From Coniella vitis (lineage: Eukaryota > Ascomycota > Sordariomycetes > Diaporthales > Schizoparmaceae), in the NCBI GenBank assembly GCA_011317545.1, contig WUJK01000009.1, positions 1,798,001 through 1,862,000 of the forward strand: a stretch of 64,000 nucleotides of DNA, in the 5' to 3' direction. Below are positions 1 to 12,846 of this stretch, in pieces; within the stretch, counting starts at the first letter, position 1, and every line of letters starts with the position of its first letter. A program made the translations under genes and the position numbers. The notes beneath the pieces are model-generated. The model had not been told where the DNA came from. It was given only the letters and a program-made list of their open reading frames with translations, and did no database searches.

Positions 1-3000
1 AAAACACAACTATGCTTGCTACATACACTCATTTACACCCCCCAACCCACCCCCCAAAGAGAGAGAGTGAGTAACGAGAATCACACCACACAAACCCTTT
101 CCCCGCCCTTCCGCGAGGGGGGGGAATGAGGGGAGGACTTTCCCTCCAATACCGGCTCAGCCGGGAAAGGATGGAGCTTTTTTGGAAGCCCATGCCATGT
201 GTGCAGACTTGTGCAGTAAGAACGGAAGGAGAAAGAGTGCGGGGGAAGGAAATGAGAACACAGACAGACACAGACAACACACACACACACGCTTATTTCG
301 CGCATGCATACGCGCGTCCTGGTTATCAGTCAGAAGCGAGCAGCCAAGAGGAGAGAAAAGGTTATGAAGGGGTCAATCCCATGCAGGGCATGATGGATGT
401 ACTACAACAAGACACCACGGCGGGTACTGTCTTGTGTACATAATAGTAGGCACGCGTGAAACGGGAAGGACTCTCTTTTAGAAATTTCAGCTTTTGGGTC
501 TGCTCGTAGGCTTAGGGGTGCGTGTGACTGGGCGTGTTTCGACTACGATGTAATGAGATGGAACCATTCGGGAAGCATCTCGAAACAATCTGTGCATACG
601 TCAAAGTTTCCCTCACCACAACCCTTTTGTTTTTTTCCCCTTTCTTCCTTGCTTGCCACTGCCACTGCCACTGCTGGGTCCCAATCCAAAGTACAAACTG
701 CGTAGTAGTAGTACATTTTGAAATGTTACTCTGTGGGCATGTATTGACGTCGACGGACGCGTTGGCAATGACGATGTCGCCGATGCTGACGCCGATTTGC
801 TGGCTGATGTGGTGCTGTTTTCATCTCTGCCCGAAAACGCCAAGGAAGGGAGGGGGCAGCACAGCACAGCACAGCACTGCACTGGCCCATCGAATTTTTT
901 TCCCTCTCCCTTTGTCATCAGCTTCACAAGCAGACAAAGTACGTACTTGACAAACGAGGCGCGGCCCCGGTTGCTGTCTTTTGCCTCCTGCGTCATGATC
1001 GCTGCTTCCTCGCGCTTGTACCTGCCTGGGTCCCGGTTCTCACATATCGCCGCCCCCTCACACCCGCACACACCCGCACACACCCCTCCTTCCCTTTCCC
1101 CGGGTTTCCATGCCCGCTTCTTTGCGATGATCTTTTGGGGTCTTTTTTTTTTTTTATTTTTATTCGGCGCGGCAGGTTGGGCTTGGCCTGAGGGTCCAGT
1201 CAGTCCAGGTCCAGCCCAGCCCAGCCCAGCACTTGGGTGGAGAAATCCCCCCCCCCAAAAGCTTTGACGATGTACCCTCATTATTGGGGACAACCCGTGC
1301 CGGCGCGTTATTGTGGACTTTGTACCTAAAAACGGGTTGAGCGAGTACGTAGAACACAGCACTGTACAGTAAGTATATGCCAACAGGAATTTGAAATCGG
1401 TTGCACTACACTCGTCCCGTAGTAATGTAATTGTAATTGGGGCTGAGCAAAAGATCAGCCATCCATCAATCAATCAATCGACTTCTATCCCCCCGTGCTT
1501 TTGCTTTTGCCGTCAAATCGGCACCACAATGACATCCAATAGAACAAGGGGGAAAAAAAAGACCTCATCTTGCCTTTCGTATATCACAAACCACTAACAC
1601 TCAGCTATATCTAGCAGCAACCGAAAAAAAAAAGATCAGACAAAATTCTATGCTTATTGTCCAGCTAACGTGCTGCGTTGTTGGTGGCCCCTAACAAGCG
1701 TGAGGCATTGCTTTTTCAGCTGTCTGCTTTTTATTTTTAACTCACCCCAGCCAAAAGGACGGACTGTATATAGTAAACTGAACTTTTTATTGCCACTGCA
1801 CGCGATAGTAAGCTTTGGAATAAGGGCTGAGAGCAAAAGGGCAAGAAATAATACCTGCTACTCTTTTTTTTGTTCCTTCTCACAACGTCGTTTTAATATT
1901 CTCCCAGGGTAAAAAAAAGGCCTTGTGCTTGACGGTACTGACTGCTTACGTACTTACATCGCAGTGGCAGGCCCCCTGCAAAACTCACTCTTGATCGACA
2001 TTTTTTGCTGTCACATGGGACTCTGGTTACTTGAGCCACCACCACCACCAAAAAAAAACAGAGGGCTTATATACACGACCATAGGGATGACAATCCCCAG
2101 TCATTGCAATACACGAGGTTTGGACCCTTTTATTATCACACAAGGTTCACAGCCTGACCGGCTGTGAGATTGAACGGGGGCCTTGGCGGGGGATAAGAGG
2201 GACCATCATAATGTACCTTCATAGTAAGGAGTATGAAAAGACCGTTTCTGCATGTACATTCCCAAGTTTAAAAGTAGTAGCTGAGCTGGGCCACGAGCAT
2301 ACATTGAGAGTAGAGTATATTGAGTATGTATGGCCGCAGAACCTGGCCACGCGATAGGGAGAGAGTGAAGGGGGGTGTTGCTGCTGCTGCTGCTGCTTGA
2401 TCATGTTCGTTGTTGGCTTGCTGGCATGGCTGGCATAGTTAGCTTGCATACTATGACAGGTGGGCGGCTGATGAGCTGCATGGACAAAATGTACAATACT
2501 ACACGGCAGCATGGTATAGTAAGTATGTACCATTTGTGCGCGTTCAAGAAAAAAAGACAAGAAATCCTCCGCGTCTAGGCCTCGGCTCTGGCGAGAGAAT
2601 ACGGCACGATACCATAGATCTCTTCCTGGTTTGCACCCACCCACCGTCTCATGCATCGATCTGCCTCTTTTTTGTTGTTTTGGGTTGAAATATTCCAAAA
2701 CTATTAGAACATCATGTCAGGTTGCGCGGGCCGTCTAGGCAACGAGCTGTCGATGCTGGCGCACTGGGAACGCTCAGAATGCCAGCTGATAGAAGGCCAC
2801 CTGAGCAGTTGACGATGTACTATGTAAGTACAAGGCTGTGTTTGGGACACAGCACTGTGTGTACATCATCAAGTGTGTGCGGATATCCAGGCAGGAAATC
2901 TCGTCAAAAGTCCCTTCTTCTCTCACTCTCACACACACACACACAAACATTTGTGCAAGAGACGAATATGACTGGCCCACGATGAGCCGCCACTCATCAG

Positions 3001-6000
3001 CCAGATCTTCGTCAACGGGGCCCTTTCCCCCCTTCCCCCACCCCTAAGCACCCCTCTCGGACCGTGCTACAACAGGTGGGCTTCCAAGGGGCCTTGACCT
3101 GGACACCTGAGTGGCCAGAGCAAGCTGGCCTTTTTTTTTTTCTTTCTAGATCATCGTTGGGGATCTGTATGCATATAAGTTTGTCGTCAGTATGCTCGCG
3201 GGGCTGATGACTGGCTGAGGGCTCTCATTTGGAAAGGGAGGTCAGAGCCAGCGTCCTAGCGCTATTTCTCCCCGGGCACCGGAGCGGATAGAGGGCAGTG
3301 ATGAGCAAGCCGAAAAGAGGTCGTTCTGCGTGGCGGGAGACGTCAAAGTGACGAGTTTTAAGAAGGCAGCGAAAGGTCGTTTGGCCGAGTGACGTGGGAA
3401 TTGTACATAGTCACCAAGCCCAGCCCAGCCCAGCCCAGTGCAGTGAAGCCTTGCATGAGGACTTTACATATTGTATGTACTGTGTAATAGGTGAGCAAGA
3501 ACCACTTGGCAAAGGTCCTTGACCAAAGCCATGTCCACGACACGCCGCGCCAAGCTCTTGCAAGCTGAATCGTCGGAAGAAGCAGCAGCAGCCTGGTTAG
3601 CGAGCCCGCCGCGCCGGTTACAGAGTACATAGTACGCCCTCCCGGAGAATCGGGAATCACAGGACCTACTTACTATGTTACATACATAGCCCAGGTTCTC
3701 GAACAAGTTTGGTGAGCGCTAGCCCAGATGGGAGTTCGTCTAGCTGGCGACGAGTTCGCGTGGTGGCACACCTGCTGCCGCCCAACGGCGGAATCCGTTC
3801 TGAGTCGGTGTTGTGACACATTGGTTGCAGGGCGGTCCCCATTCTTAATAAGCAGCGCGACCGGCTTCGGGTTGGGGTTCAGAGGGTTGCAATCCGGCCG
3901 ACCGGCGAGTGCGGTGCCGGGGCCGTTGCATTCCCATTACCCCGGTCGTCTGGGGCAGGAGCACACAGCACAGTACTGACTGCCCTTGGGCTTGTTTGTA
4001 ACCCGCAAGAGTCAGGCCGTACATACTAAGTATATGCTACGACTATGTAGTACATGGTGCATGTAGACTTGGGGGGCAAGAAATGAGGAGGAAAAGCCCC
4101 AAGGCGGAGAAGAATGCGCGCAAAACACTGCATCTTGTTGTCCTTGCCAATCCACCCCTCCTCCTCCTCCCCGTCGCCGTGCAGTGGCAGCTCCTGCACC
4201 ACGCAGACGCTGCAGCAACGCTGCAAGCCGCAGAACAAGCAAAAAGAAGGACTGGGCCTGTCGTGAACAATCGGCCGTGCAGAAGCGTGGGCGTTAGATG
4301 GGAGGGGTAGAGCAGAACCTGCAGGTTCACGGGAAAATCAGGATGCCAGCCCAGGATGCGTCCAGTAGCGCACAGCAGCCGCCCTCTTCTCTGCACTACA
4401 CGGTAACTCGCCGTCTTTGCGTGTTTGGTGAAGCCAAGTTGGAGAGCGAGATAACATGTTTGCTGCAAAATAAGAGTGCCACGGTAGCCTTCGAGCAAGG
4501 CTCATTCGGTTGTGAAGGACATTCGCGTCCCCCCTTGGCTGACCCGGCGGGCTCCTGGCACGAAGCGTACATAATACATAGTAGAAAGTTGCATCGCTAG
4601 GACCCATGATGTGACCACGCTGTGCTATGCGAGGTACAGACTGCGCTATACATAGTAAATGGCCAAACGGTATTTAGTCTGGTAATAGAGCACGGGATAT
4701 AATGCTGGCGAGTAGCCCCAATCCATCCAGCATGCTGCTTTGGACCCAAAGCGGAATCTGAACACTGCCGCTTGGATCAGACTGGCGTGGTCTTGTCCAG
4801 ATCTGTCCACACATGGTGTCGCCTGGCGGGAAGCACGCACGAGTAGTCTTATCCCAGCAAGGCCAACTGAGGAAGCTGTGAGCCAAGGTAATTTGGAACC
4901 GTCGAACCATTCTGGACCCGTGAGACCAAGGCCAGTTGAAGCCTCCAGGACAGCAAAACACTCCGTCTAAGGGTCTCAGAGGTTCTGAGAACTGCCCCAC
5001 GTGGGCTCTGGCTGCGTCTTGTCTGACCAAGTCAACGTGTATCCAAGTGTCCAGAGTGAATCAGACGACTTAGGACCCTCCCAATACAGGATTCTGGCGG
5101 CAAAAGTCAAGCACCGTCCTTCACAAGTCCTGTCCATGGCCGTTCAAATGGGGCATGGATGATGCATAGTACTGGACTGCGAGGTGAGCCGAGGACAAGC
5201 GGCACGCCGTCTCATTTCTAGGCAGCTCAACCCCAGAGCCTACTTACTGCGCTGCGGCCTGCCCTCTTAAGAGCAAAGTAAGCAAGCCCGAAAAAGGGAC
5301 CCCGTGACACTCCATTGCCACATACACTCTGTGATACGGATGGTCTGGATCACTGGCGACAGACACCTCAACTGCTAAAAGGCATATGAAGATGATGCAC
5401 TGCGTATATAGTACTATGCATAGCAAAGGCTGGTTTCCTTAGTGACAGTCAACCCCACCTGAACCGGCCAGAGAAGCAGTTCTACTACACCAGTCGCGGT
5501 ACTATCACTGTCACTCCCAGCCAAAGTAAAGCGCAATTTTAACGCCGTCTGGGCCGTCGGGCAGACACAGCAGCCAGTCTTGTTGCACGGAGGCCTTTCC
5601 AGGCTCGAGGCAGGCCGCCTCGCAGATGGCTGTGGCCGTTTCACAATCTGGAAACTTTCTGAATGAGGCGCCCTTCCTATTGAAGTTATAGCTGGAGCAT
5701 TAAAGGAGCCGCACCTGTAAGTTAATGTTGTAGAATGTGTCATGACAATGGAAACAAGGCTGCTCGTAAATATCGTCTGGTGTCCCGTCGCAAGATCACT
5801 GTGCCTGCTTTTGAGTGCCAAGGGTTGTTAACACAACATTGACTCGTGCTAACAAGTCGGGCCCTCTCTGCCCTGTGCTCTGGCTGTACAGCAGTGCCAA
5901 ATAAAGGTGTTGGCGCTGATTGGCTGAAGAAAGCGACCGTCTCATGCATTGAGCCCAAGGCAATGAATGGGTTCGTACATTTTCGAGATGTTATGAGATG

Positions 6001-9000
6001 AAGAATTGCGAAAGACCTCCCCTCTGCTCATGGTAAGGGATGATGTGCCCTGGAAGATCATGGCAAACAAAAGCCAAATCGATGCTTTGTAACCATCAAG
6101 GCCGCCTACAGGTCGAGGAACTCGGCGGCTACGTGTGCTTCGAAATCTAGGAACGTATGGACTCCCACCGGTAGTCCGGTCAGTCAGGAGACGAGGCGCC
6201 TTTGGGCTTGCGATCCATGACACGGGAGATGGTGTATGTAGAAGCCACGCGTGGTATTGAGATACTCGGTGTAACAAATTGTGCCCACGGTCTGACCGTC
6301 TGCGGCTTCGGTTGCTGAGCATGAGTACATGATAGTACCGCATCTGACTCTTTCGTCTTGCAGCATCTGGAAGGAGAAACCTCTCCCGGCCAGCCCTGTC
6401 ATGGGTAGAGACCCCATGAACCTTGCCCCGTTGCCCAAGCAATATGAACAAATTGGCAAGTGTCAGGTGTCGAGATTGCAAGGAAATCCACCACACCAAG
6501 CGGTTCCAGGACCCTGGATTTACTGCTATGTAGCATAGTACTATGTACTAGGCGTGCAAAAATGGGCCAGCCAATTACTCCGCTTCGGCCGACTGTGTAC
6601 TACATAGTATGTACAATGTGGCTTGTTGCACCGTCTTGGATTCTCAATAACAGGAAAGACAGAGAATGCCGCCAGGAACTGGGTACATAGGTGCGCAAGC
6701 TCACCCCACGGCTGGCTGCTGCTGCCAGCCCAGGTGTTGATGCACGGGACAATCAATCGGTGGGCAACCAGCATGCTTGTCGGTACATTTCCTCGACTCT
6801 TTTTGCTTTGCAAGCCATCATCAGAATGTCCAAGCAACAGGTGACGCTCTGGCGAGATTGTTGGCGAGGACATTTGTCGGTGTCATATCCACACGCCCCA
6901 TTCCGATGCACAGTAGTTCTATGGGCCCTGCGAACCTCGTGTCGATGAATTAGTGGGGTGAAGGCGGGTTCTGATGCATGCCATTGCAGCACATTCCATG
7001 AAAGAGTGACGGTCTGCATTCTCTCTTTCTCTCTCGAGCCAGTCGCTCGCGGGCTAGCCTTGATAGACGTAAAAAGATTGATCCGTTGATCACATTTTGA
7101 TGCTCCTAGCAGCACGGAGCCGTAGTCCTATACGGACATATGTAATCCGTGGCGACTAGTAATATGGTGCATCATTTGCTCAGCAGCCATACAAGGCTTT
7201 TGCATCGCGTTTGGAAACCAGCTGAATTGTCGTACGAATTGTGTCAAAATGATTCCTTTTTTCTCATGAAACAATACTCTATAAGCATTTGAGAATTTGG
7301 CATTGGCAGTAGTGGACGGCGCATATTCCAGGTTGTTGAGCTAGGAATTCTGAAAATAAGTGGTGCTTTATTGGCTGGACAAGCGGTGAGAATTGTCGAA
7401 CAGTCAAGTGAAGCTTTTAGTTGCTGGCGGCGGCCACCGCTATTGGCGAGCGGCTGGCTCTGATGACCCACGGCAAGTGGCGGGCCAAGGCAGGCAGAGC
7501 CATGCCATCCACCACCCATTCTGCACCGCTCCTGGGAGCAGGCAGGCTGAGCCTCGGGGTCCGGATGCGTTGGACGGGCTGGGCGGCCACAGGGTCCTGG
7601 AGGCGCTCTGTGCGGTCGCGATCTTGGGCAGTTGGCTGTCGCTGGGCCGCAGTGGAGCCGGGGCAGGGCTTGGTAGGCTTGGTAGGCCGTGTCGGATGCT
7701 GGGCTTGGAAAGGCAGAAGGGCACCCTCTGGTGGATGGGTGGAACAGTAGGGACGGGCCTCCTTCTGTTCAAAGCGTGTGTGGCCTCCACCCTCAAGCAC
7801 ACAGTCGCGATTCGCAGGTGGCACTCAGTGGCCAGTGCCTGGCATATCCTTGCATGCTGAGTGTCAGAGTGTGTATGCAGTTTTCTGCACGGCTTTACTG
7901 TGCTGATTGTCAGATTGTCAAGTCAGTTGGCCAAACTCCTCAGAAAACAAGAGGGGCTGTGTTGCCGTGGCTTGAGATCGTCGACAAGCTGTTCAGTACT
8001 ATGTACTTGGGAACAAGAATCACAAGGCCCTTCTTGCCTTTTGTGACCAGCAGGTCTCATTGGCTGTGGATGAGATTTGGATTCTAGAATGGTGACGACG
8101 ACACGAGTGGTGGGGGATCTTGGGAACGACTGTGGCTTTTGAACGTCGGCTACTCTCGCGTGGCACTCCACTCTCTCCCTCTGGACTGGACACACCGGGC
8201 GCGAGATTGCCAGTACTGACGGTAAATGACTGGCTGGAAGGGATGAAGCTACAACAAGAGTGCAAGCGTGCAGGGGGGGGGGGCGTGAAGGGAGCAAGCT
8301 AGGCCAGACGGATGGCTCTTGCCATTCCTAGCTTAGCAAACTTGGTGCCAGCAGAAATTTCTGACGGCAACGGACCCTAGTCGCCGTTGCTGGCTCGTGT
8401 GTTCGATTTGTGTGTTTTTTTGGTCTCTTTTTGGCTTCGCTCCTTCCGTTCCTCAGACTTAGAAATGCCCGCCCGTTTTCTGCCTGCGCGCCCTAAGGAC
8501 AAAATGCCTGCCTGTGACGCTGGCAACACTAATAGTCCTTGACGACACTATTGCCTTCAAGCTGGGGGACAGGCTGCCAAGTTACAGCATTACGAGTTCG
8601 AGCAATCTGGCTATTTGCGTGGCGGCCCGAGCGATCGTCAAGGTAAATTGTCCAGGTAGCCTAGCAGTCCTGGTTCAAACCCCATGCACAATGAACAGCA
8701 GCAGCAGCAGCAAGCAGCAGCAGGTTGCTTCGTGGGACCTGCCGTTTCCTTTTCTCTGCGCTGGGCAGCTGCTCTTGCTCCCTCGGGAGCGATTGTAGTC
8801 ACAGCACATCACAGGCTGCTCGTCAAGGAAGGAACCTTGGAAAAGAGGAGCGGGTGGTACTATGGACAAGTACCCTTTTTGGGGGGAGGGAGACATAATG
8901 CCATGTATGTGACAAAGCATCGTAGTACGCGGATACTTGTACCCCCGTCGCTCAATCACCCGCCGCTTTTTTTATGCCGCATCCTCCGCTTCACATTCCC

Positions 9001-10300
9001 GCCCACCAGTCGTCATACCAGCCCTCCACACCACCCTCTTTGGTTTCTCTATTCTTGTCGACAGGGCCATCCATCCTCCCTCATCTCCTCCCTCTGTCTG
9101 CTGCGGCGCGTGATGAGATTGGCTTTCTGCGTCCTGACCCGTCAGGGATCCCAGTGGCTCGACAGGACGCTACGATTCAGTGGAGTGCGTCTCTACTGGG
9201 CCATGTATGTACATGGACAAAATTTTTCCCAGCTTGCCTTTGCACACAGCGTGTTCTGACCCAGGTGCTTTGGTTTGGATCATGGGGCCTCGACATGGCG
9301 CCGCGAAAGTGTCAAGAGTCGAGAGTCAAAAGAGTCAGGACTGGGCTGCAAACACAGACGAGACGAGTTGCAGAAGCACAAATGGTTTCTGGATCGCGTT
9401 TCACGCCAGCCTCGCTTGAGAGCAGCTTTCAACGGTGCCGGCCAGGTTACGGCGTCAAGGGCGTGTGTGACCTTGTTTGTGTGTGGACGTGGGCTGGGAC
9501 ATTCCTAACGTTCCGGTGGCGGCGAGGGCGGCTACTATGTAGCCACGAGTAACTTGCAGGGCCTGGGGGCAACAGCACGGCTTTCAAGTACCGCCGGCTG
9601 CTATTCCAAATGGCCTGCCAGCCTGCTCTACTACTACTATGATTCTGTACTGAGGGCTCCACTGAACCGCAACAGGACTCGCTCATCTCTACCTAAGTAC
9701 CTGCCGCCGTCATCTTGCTGCTGAGCATTCCCACCACCACCCTCGACAACCTCAAGAGAGGGCCGTTGGTGCAGCAAGATCTACATATCGTCAAGGGATC
9801 TTGGCACGCCTGGCACGATCAGGATCACAGCCCAGTCCACCAGGTCCAGCAAGTCGTCACGCCGAGCCGTGCAGCGGCAAGTCTCTATTTCGCCTCACGC
9901 TTCTTTCTCCCTGGTTCTGTTTTTTTCTCCACCAAATGCTTTTAGGTCAGCAACACAGTCACTTCCTCAATTCATCCCATTCACCCAGTTTGTCTGTACT
10001 ATGTGCTGCAGAACGGTGCCATTGCTGCATAGTACTCACCTCAAGGTGATGCAACATGCATACTATGTACAGCCAGCCAGCAAGCCAGTCATCCATGGTC
10101 GGTCAGCCAGCCAAAAGGAACTGCTGGGATTGATTCCCGCGACAATAAGACAATCAGAAGCTCCTCTCCGTCTATTGCGTTCTTTCCACGCATCGAATAG
10201 ATGCCGAATAGCATAATGCTGTACTGCAATGTTCTTTGTAGACTACCATAGTACTGCATGGTAAGTAGTACAGAGTAGATAGAGGCGAGAGAACCAGAAA
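1..10300. other. Gene-poor interval with motif copies
   Basis: No reading frame here shows a recognisable domain, a believable exon chain or a conserved start. The long frames on opposite strands near 7.4-7.9 kb overlap each other in GC-rich DNA and read as noise. The interval holds 11 exact copies of TACTATGTA/TACATAGTA (first at 2818, last at 10392, the final pair just past 10.3 kb), CCCAG tandem runs near 1210 and 3417, short CA runs near 280 and 2930, and several homopolymer runs. No tRNA-like A box and B box pair was found. Confidence 0.6.
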
Positions 10301-10380
10301 GCAAGATCACCACAAGACCACCTCGCATGCCCCAGAAACGCTGGTGCTGCTCCGTTATTTCGCTGCACATGCTACCATAG

Positions 10381-10400
10381 TACATAGTAAGTACATAGTA
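10381..10400. repeat. Two adjacent copies of the dispersed TACATAGTA motif
   Basis: Exact copies at 10381-10389 and 10392-10400, 11 bases apart start to start. This is the tightest pairing of the motif seen in the window; other copies are single. Confidence 0.9.
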
Positions 10401-11802
10401 ATTTTACTGCTCGGCACAATTTTGACCACGCGGATCCACCCACGCGCGGAACCCCAGTTGTTTTGGCTTCAGGCCTGGTCCAGGTCCTCCTTTCGCACAA
10501 CGAGCCACCCTGGTCCGTCGTCCCCGGCCCAAGGTCACTTCCCACGCACGCCCCCCTGTCGCCCCAGCACTAGCAGCAGCAGCACCCACACCAGCCGGCC
10601 CAGCCAGCCAGCACCTTCTGCAAAGCACTTGCCAGCGCCCAGCAACCCAGCAACCCAGCGATCCAGCGATCCAGCAACGCACCAGCGCACCCCAGTGCCC
10701 AGCAACCCAGGCTCAGGGCCGTCACCCGTCCCAACTCGAGACTCGGTATTCCTAGGCTCCCGGCCCTCGCTCGCGCGCCTTTCACTTTTCTCACCTTTTT
10801 CCTTTCACCTCCTACCTCCCCATCAGTCCTCTGGCACTTGGGCAGTCTTTTCTCGTCCTCGTCGCCCCCTCCCGACTTTTCCTTTTTTTCATCTCCTCTG
10901 TGACGGCGAAGAGAGCGATCACTGCGAAGCCTGAACCCCTTCTAGGTTTTCGTTCGTCCTCCTTCATTCTTCCACCTTTCGAGTCGTGTCTTGTCCTCCA
11001 CTACTCCCCCGTTCCGCGCCCATCCCCGGTTCGGTCAACAGACTCCCTCGTCATCGTCACTTTTCCAGGCTCTGCGAATTGCCTCTAGCCTCTGCACGCT
11101 ATCTCGTCGACGCTCCATCTCGCTTTCGACTATTTCAGCGCCAGGCCCTTAGCAGCAGCTCCGAGCCCACCCCACGCAAAGCACATTAGACCCTCCATTC
11201 ATTGTGGTTACTGTGCTGCACTAGGTCTCTGAGACGAGGACCTGACAAGTCCAGTCGCGCTAAAAGGACCTCTTTGGACCTGGATTTTGTCTTGACATAC
11301 AAGTCCATCCCAGTGTGCACTTGGAATTGATTCTTTCCCTGACAACAGTCAAGAGACTCGTCTCAATTCAGCATACGACCCACTAGGTCCAAAGCTTCCA
11401 CCCCAACGACTTGCGATTCTTAAGTGTATTCGACTTGTCTTGTGTGTGCTGCACTTCGCGTCGCGATATTCACGCCGACCGCTTCCTTGCTCCTGTCCCT
11501 CTCTTGACGCGATCGACAGTCCCCCCCTCAAAAAATCAAAAGACCAGAGTTCAATAATTTACGGACGACATTCCTAAGTTTCTTATGGCGCGAGCATCTC
11601 ACTAGACTACAACCTCTTCTGACCTGCCTCGACGACTCTTCAGCCTTGGTTCTTTTTGCCAGCAATCAGTGGCCACTCATCTTCACAACTGCTGTGCTCT
11701 AACATCCGGGTGCTTGAAGCAGATCGCTCTGGTTCCCTTTGCCCCTGCTGCCTGTTCTCACTTCACGCGTCAGTTCGACTAGCCAAAACAAATACCGACA
11801 AA
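10400..11802 (+). promoter_or_regulatory. Pyrimidine-rich upstream region and leader of the cyclin gene
   Basis: About 1.4 kb before the cyclin start is C/T-rich on the plus strand, which is typical of strong filamentous-fungal promoters and leaders. It contains small upstream frames and an in-frame ATG at 11656 that would add 49 residues to the cyclin. The chosen start at 11803 has the favourable context ACAAAATG. No clear TATA box was identified. The transcription start cannot be placed from sequence alone. Confidence 0.45.
10640..10725. repeat. Imperfect CCAGCAAC/CCAGCGAT tandem array
   Basis: Eight-base units of the type CCAGCAAC and CCAGCGAT repeat imperfectly across about 85 bases in the C-rich region upstream of the cyclin gene. 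Confidence 0.7.
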
Positions 11803-12846
11803 ATGCCTGGTGGCGGAGTTTGCGCTGTCCTCGACTACGAGGTCGACATGATGGCAGAGTACGTTGCCGAGATGGCTGTCGAGTTGGTTACTCCGCGGTC
11901 TGCCGTCACTACAGCGTTCCGCAAGTACTGTTCCCAAATTCTATCCTCGACGCGTCTGCCCAAGACAACCATTCTCCTTGGCATGAACTACTTGTCCAAG
12001 CGCATCAATGGCATCAGAATGTCCAGGAACACTTTCCACCCCCACGAGGGCCAAGTCTGGCGCATGTTGACCATCGCCTTGCTTCTGGGCAGCAAGTTCC
12101 TCGACGACAACACCTTCCAGAACCGCTCTTGGTCTGAGGTGTCGGGCATTCCCGTGTCCGAACTCAACAAAATGGAGGCTGAATGGTTGGTGGCTATTGA
12201 ATGGAACCTCTACGTCGATCTCGACCGCAGTCAGGATTATAATGCATGGATGGAGAACTGGAGTGAGTGGGCAGCCCGCAAGAAGATGGCCCAGACCTTG
12301 GCCAGCCGCGAGAGGCTTGCATCCCTCGTCACCCCCATCCAAACAGATTTCAACCGTCCCGTACGCGGCCAAGCCTACGATCTTTGGCACCAACAACAGG
12401 TTGCAGAGTATGAACGTCTTTCCAACCTCAAGCGGAACGAACAACAGACTGCTTACCGCCAACAAGAGTGGAACCATTTCTCCAACGCTCCTTGGTCCGC
12501 TGCCCCTGTTACTCCCCCGGATTCGGGCTACGGCACACCAGAATACCCTCAGTCTGCCACTTCGGGCAACGGCCAGTTCTACGGAGACTGGTTCAACCGC
12601 GCCTTTGCCAACGATTTTCAACCCCAGCGATTCACACGCCACAATTCGGTGTCCCATGGCTACCACCACCACCACCACCACCGTCATTCCCACTATCCTG
12701 GCTATTACAACAATGGCCAGAACATCTGGGAGATGAACGTTGCCGATTGCAATTGCGCTAATTGCGTGGGTCCTTTTAGTGCTGGCGTCAAGTCTCAGCC
12801 TTACTTCATGGCCGCACCTGCGTACGGCCAAGCTGTTCTGGGTTAG
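11803..12846 (+). CDS. Cyclin, Clg1/PHO80-like family
   Basis: Single-exon gene of 347 residues. The N-terminal part (about residues 10-150) reads as a cyclin box: helices with YVAEMAVELV, a KTTILLGMNYLSKR segment, a WRMLTIALLLGSKFLDDN core, and the cyclin-typical NKMEAEWLVAIEWNLYV near its end. This arrangement matches the Clg1-like branch of PHO80/PCL cyclins, which partner Pho85/Pas1-type cyclin-dependent kinases. The C-terminal half is Gln/Asn/Pro-rich with a run of six or more histidines coded near 12662-12682, and looks disordered. I chose the start at 11803 because the first residues are conserved-looking and the context is good; an in-frame ATG at 11656 would add 49 low-quality residues. 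The family call is firm; the exact subfamily is inferred. Confidence 0.85.
   Translation: MPGGGVCAVLDYEVDMMAEYVAEMAVELVTPRSAVTTAFRKYCSQILSSTRLPKTTILLGMNYLSKRINGIRMSRNTFHPHEGQVWRMLTIALLLGSKFLDDNTFQNRSWSEVSGIPVSELNKMEAEWLVAIEWNLYVDLDRSQDYNAWMENWSEWAARKKMAQTLASRERLASLVTPIQTDFNRPVRGQAYDLWHQQQVAEYERLSNLKRNEQQTAYRQQEWNHFSNAPWSAAPVTPPDSGYGTPEYPQSATSGNGQFYGDWFNRAFANDFQPQRFTRHNSVSHGYHHHHHHRHSHYPGYYNNGQNIWEMNVADCNCANCVGPFSAGVKSQPYFMAAPAYGQAVLG

Noticed and set aside
613..1473. A 286-codon minus-strand frame
   Set aside because: Composition changes abruptly along it, it runs over poly-T and CCCAG repeats, and no domain or orthologue-like segment is visible.
7393..7860. Long overlapping frames on both strands
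   Set aside because: Several frames are open at once in GC-rich DNA, which is expected by chance; none has a recognisable motif.
8590..8690. Possible tRNA because of GGTTCAAACCC near 8672
   Set aside because: No matching A box, acceptor stem or anticodon arm could be folded by eye.
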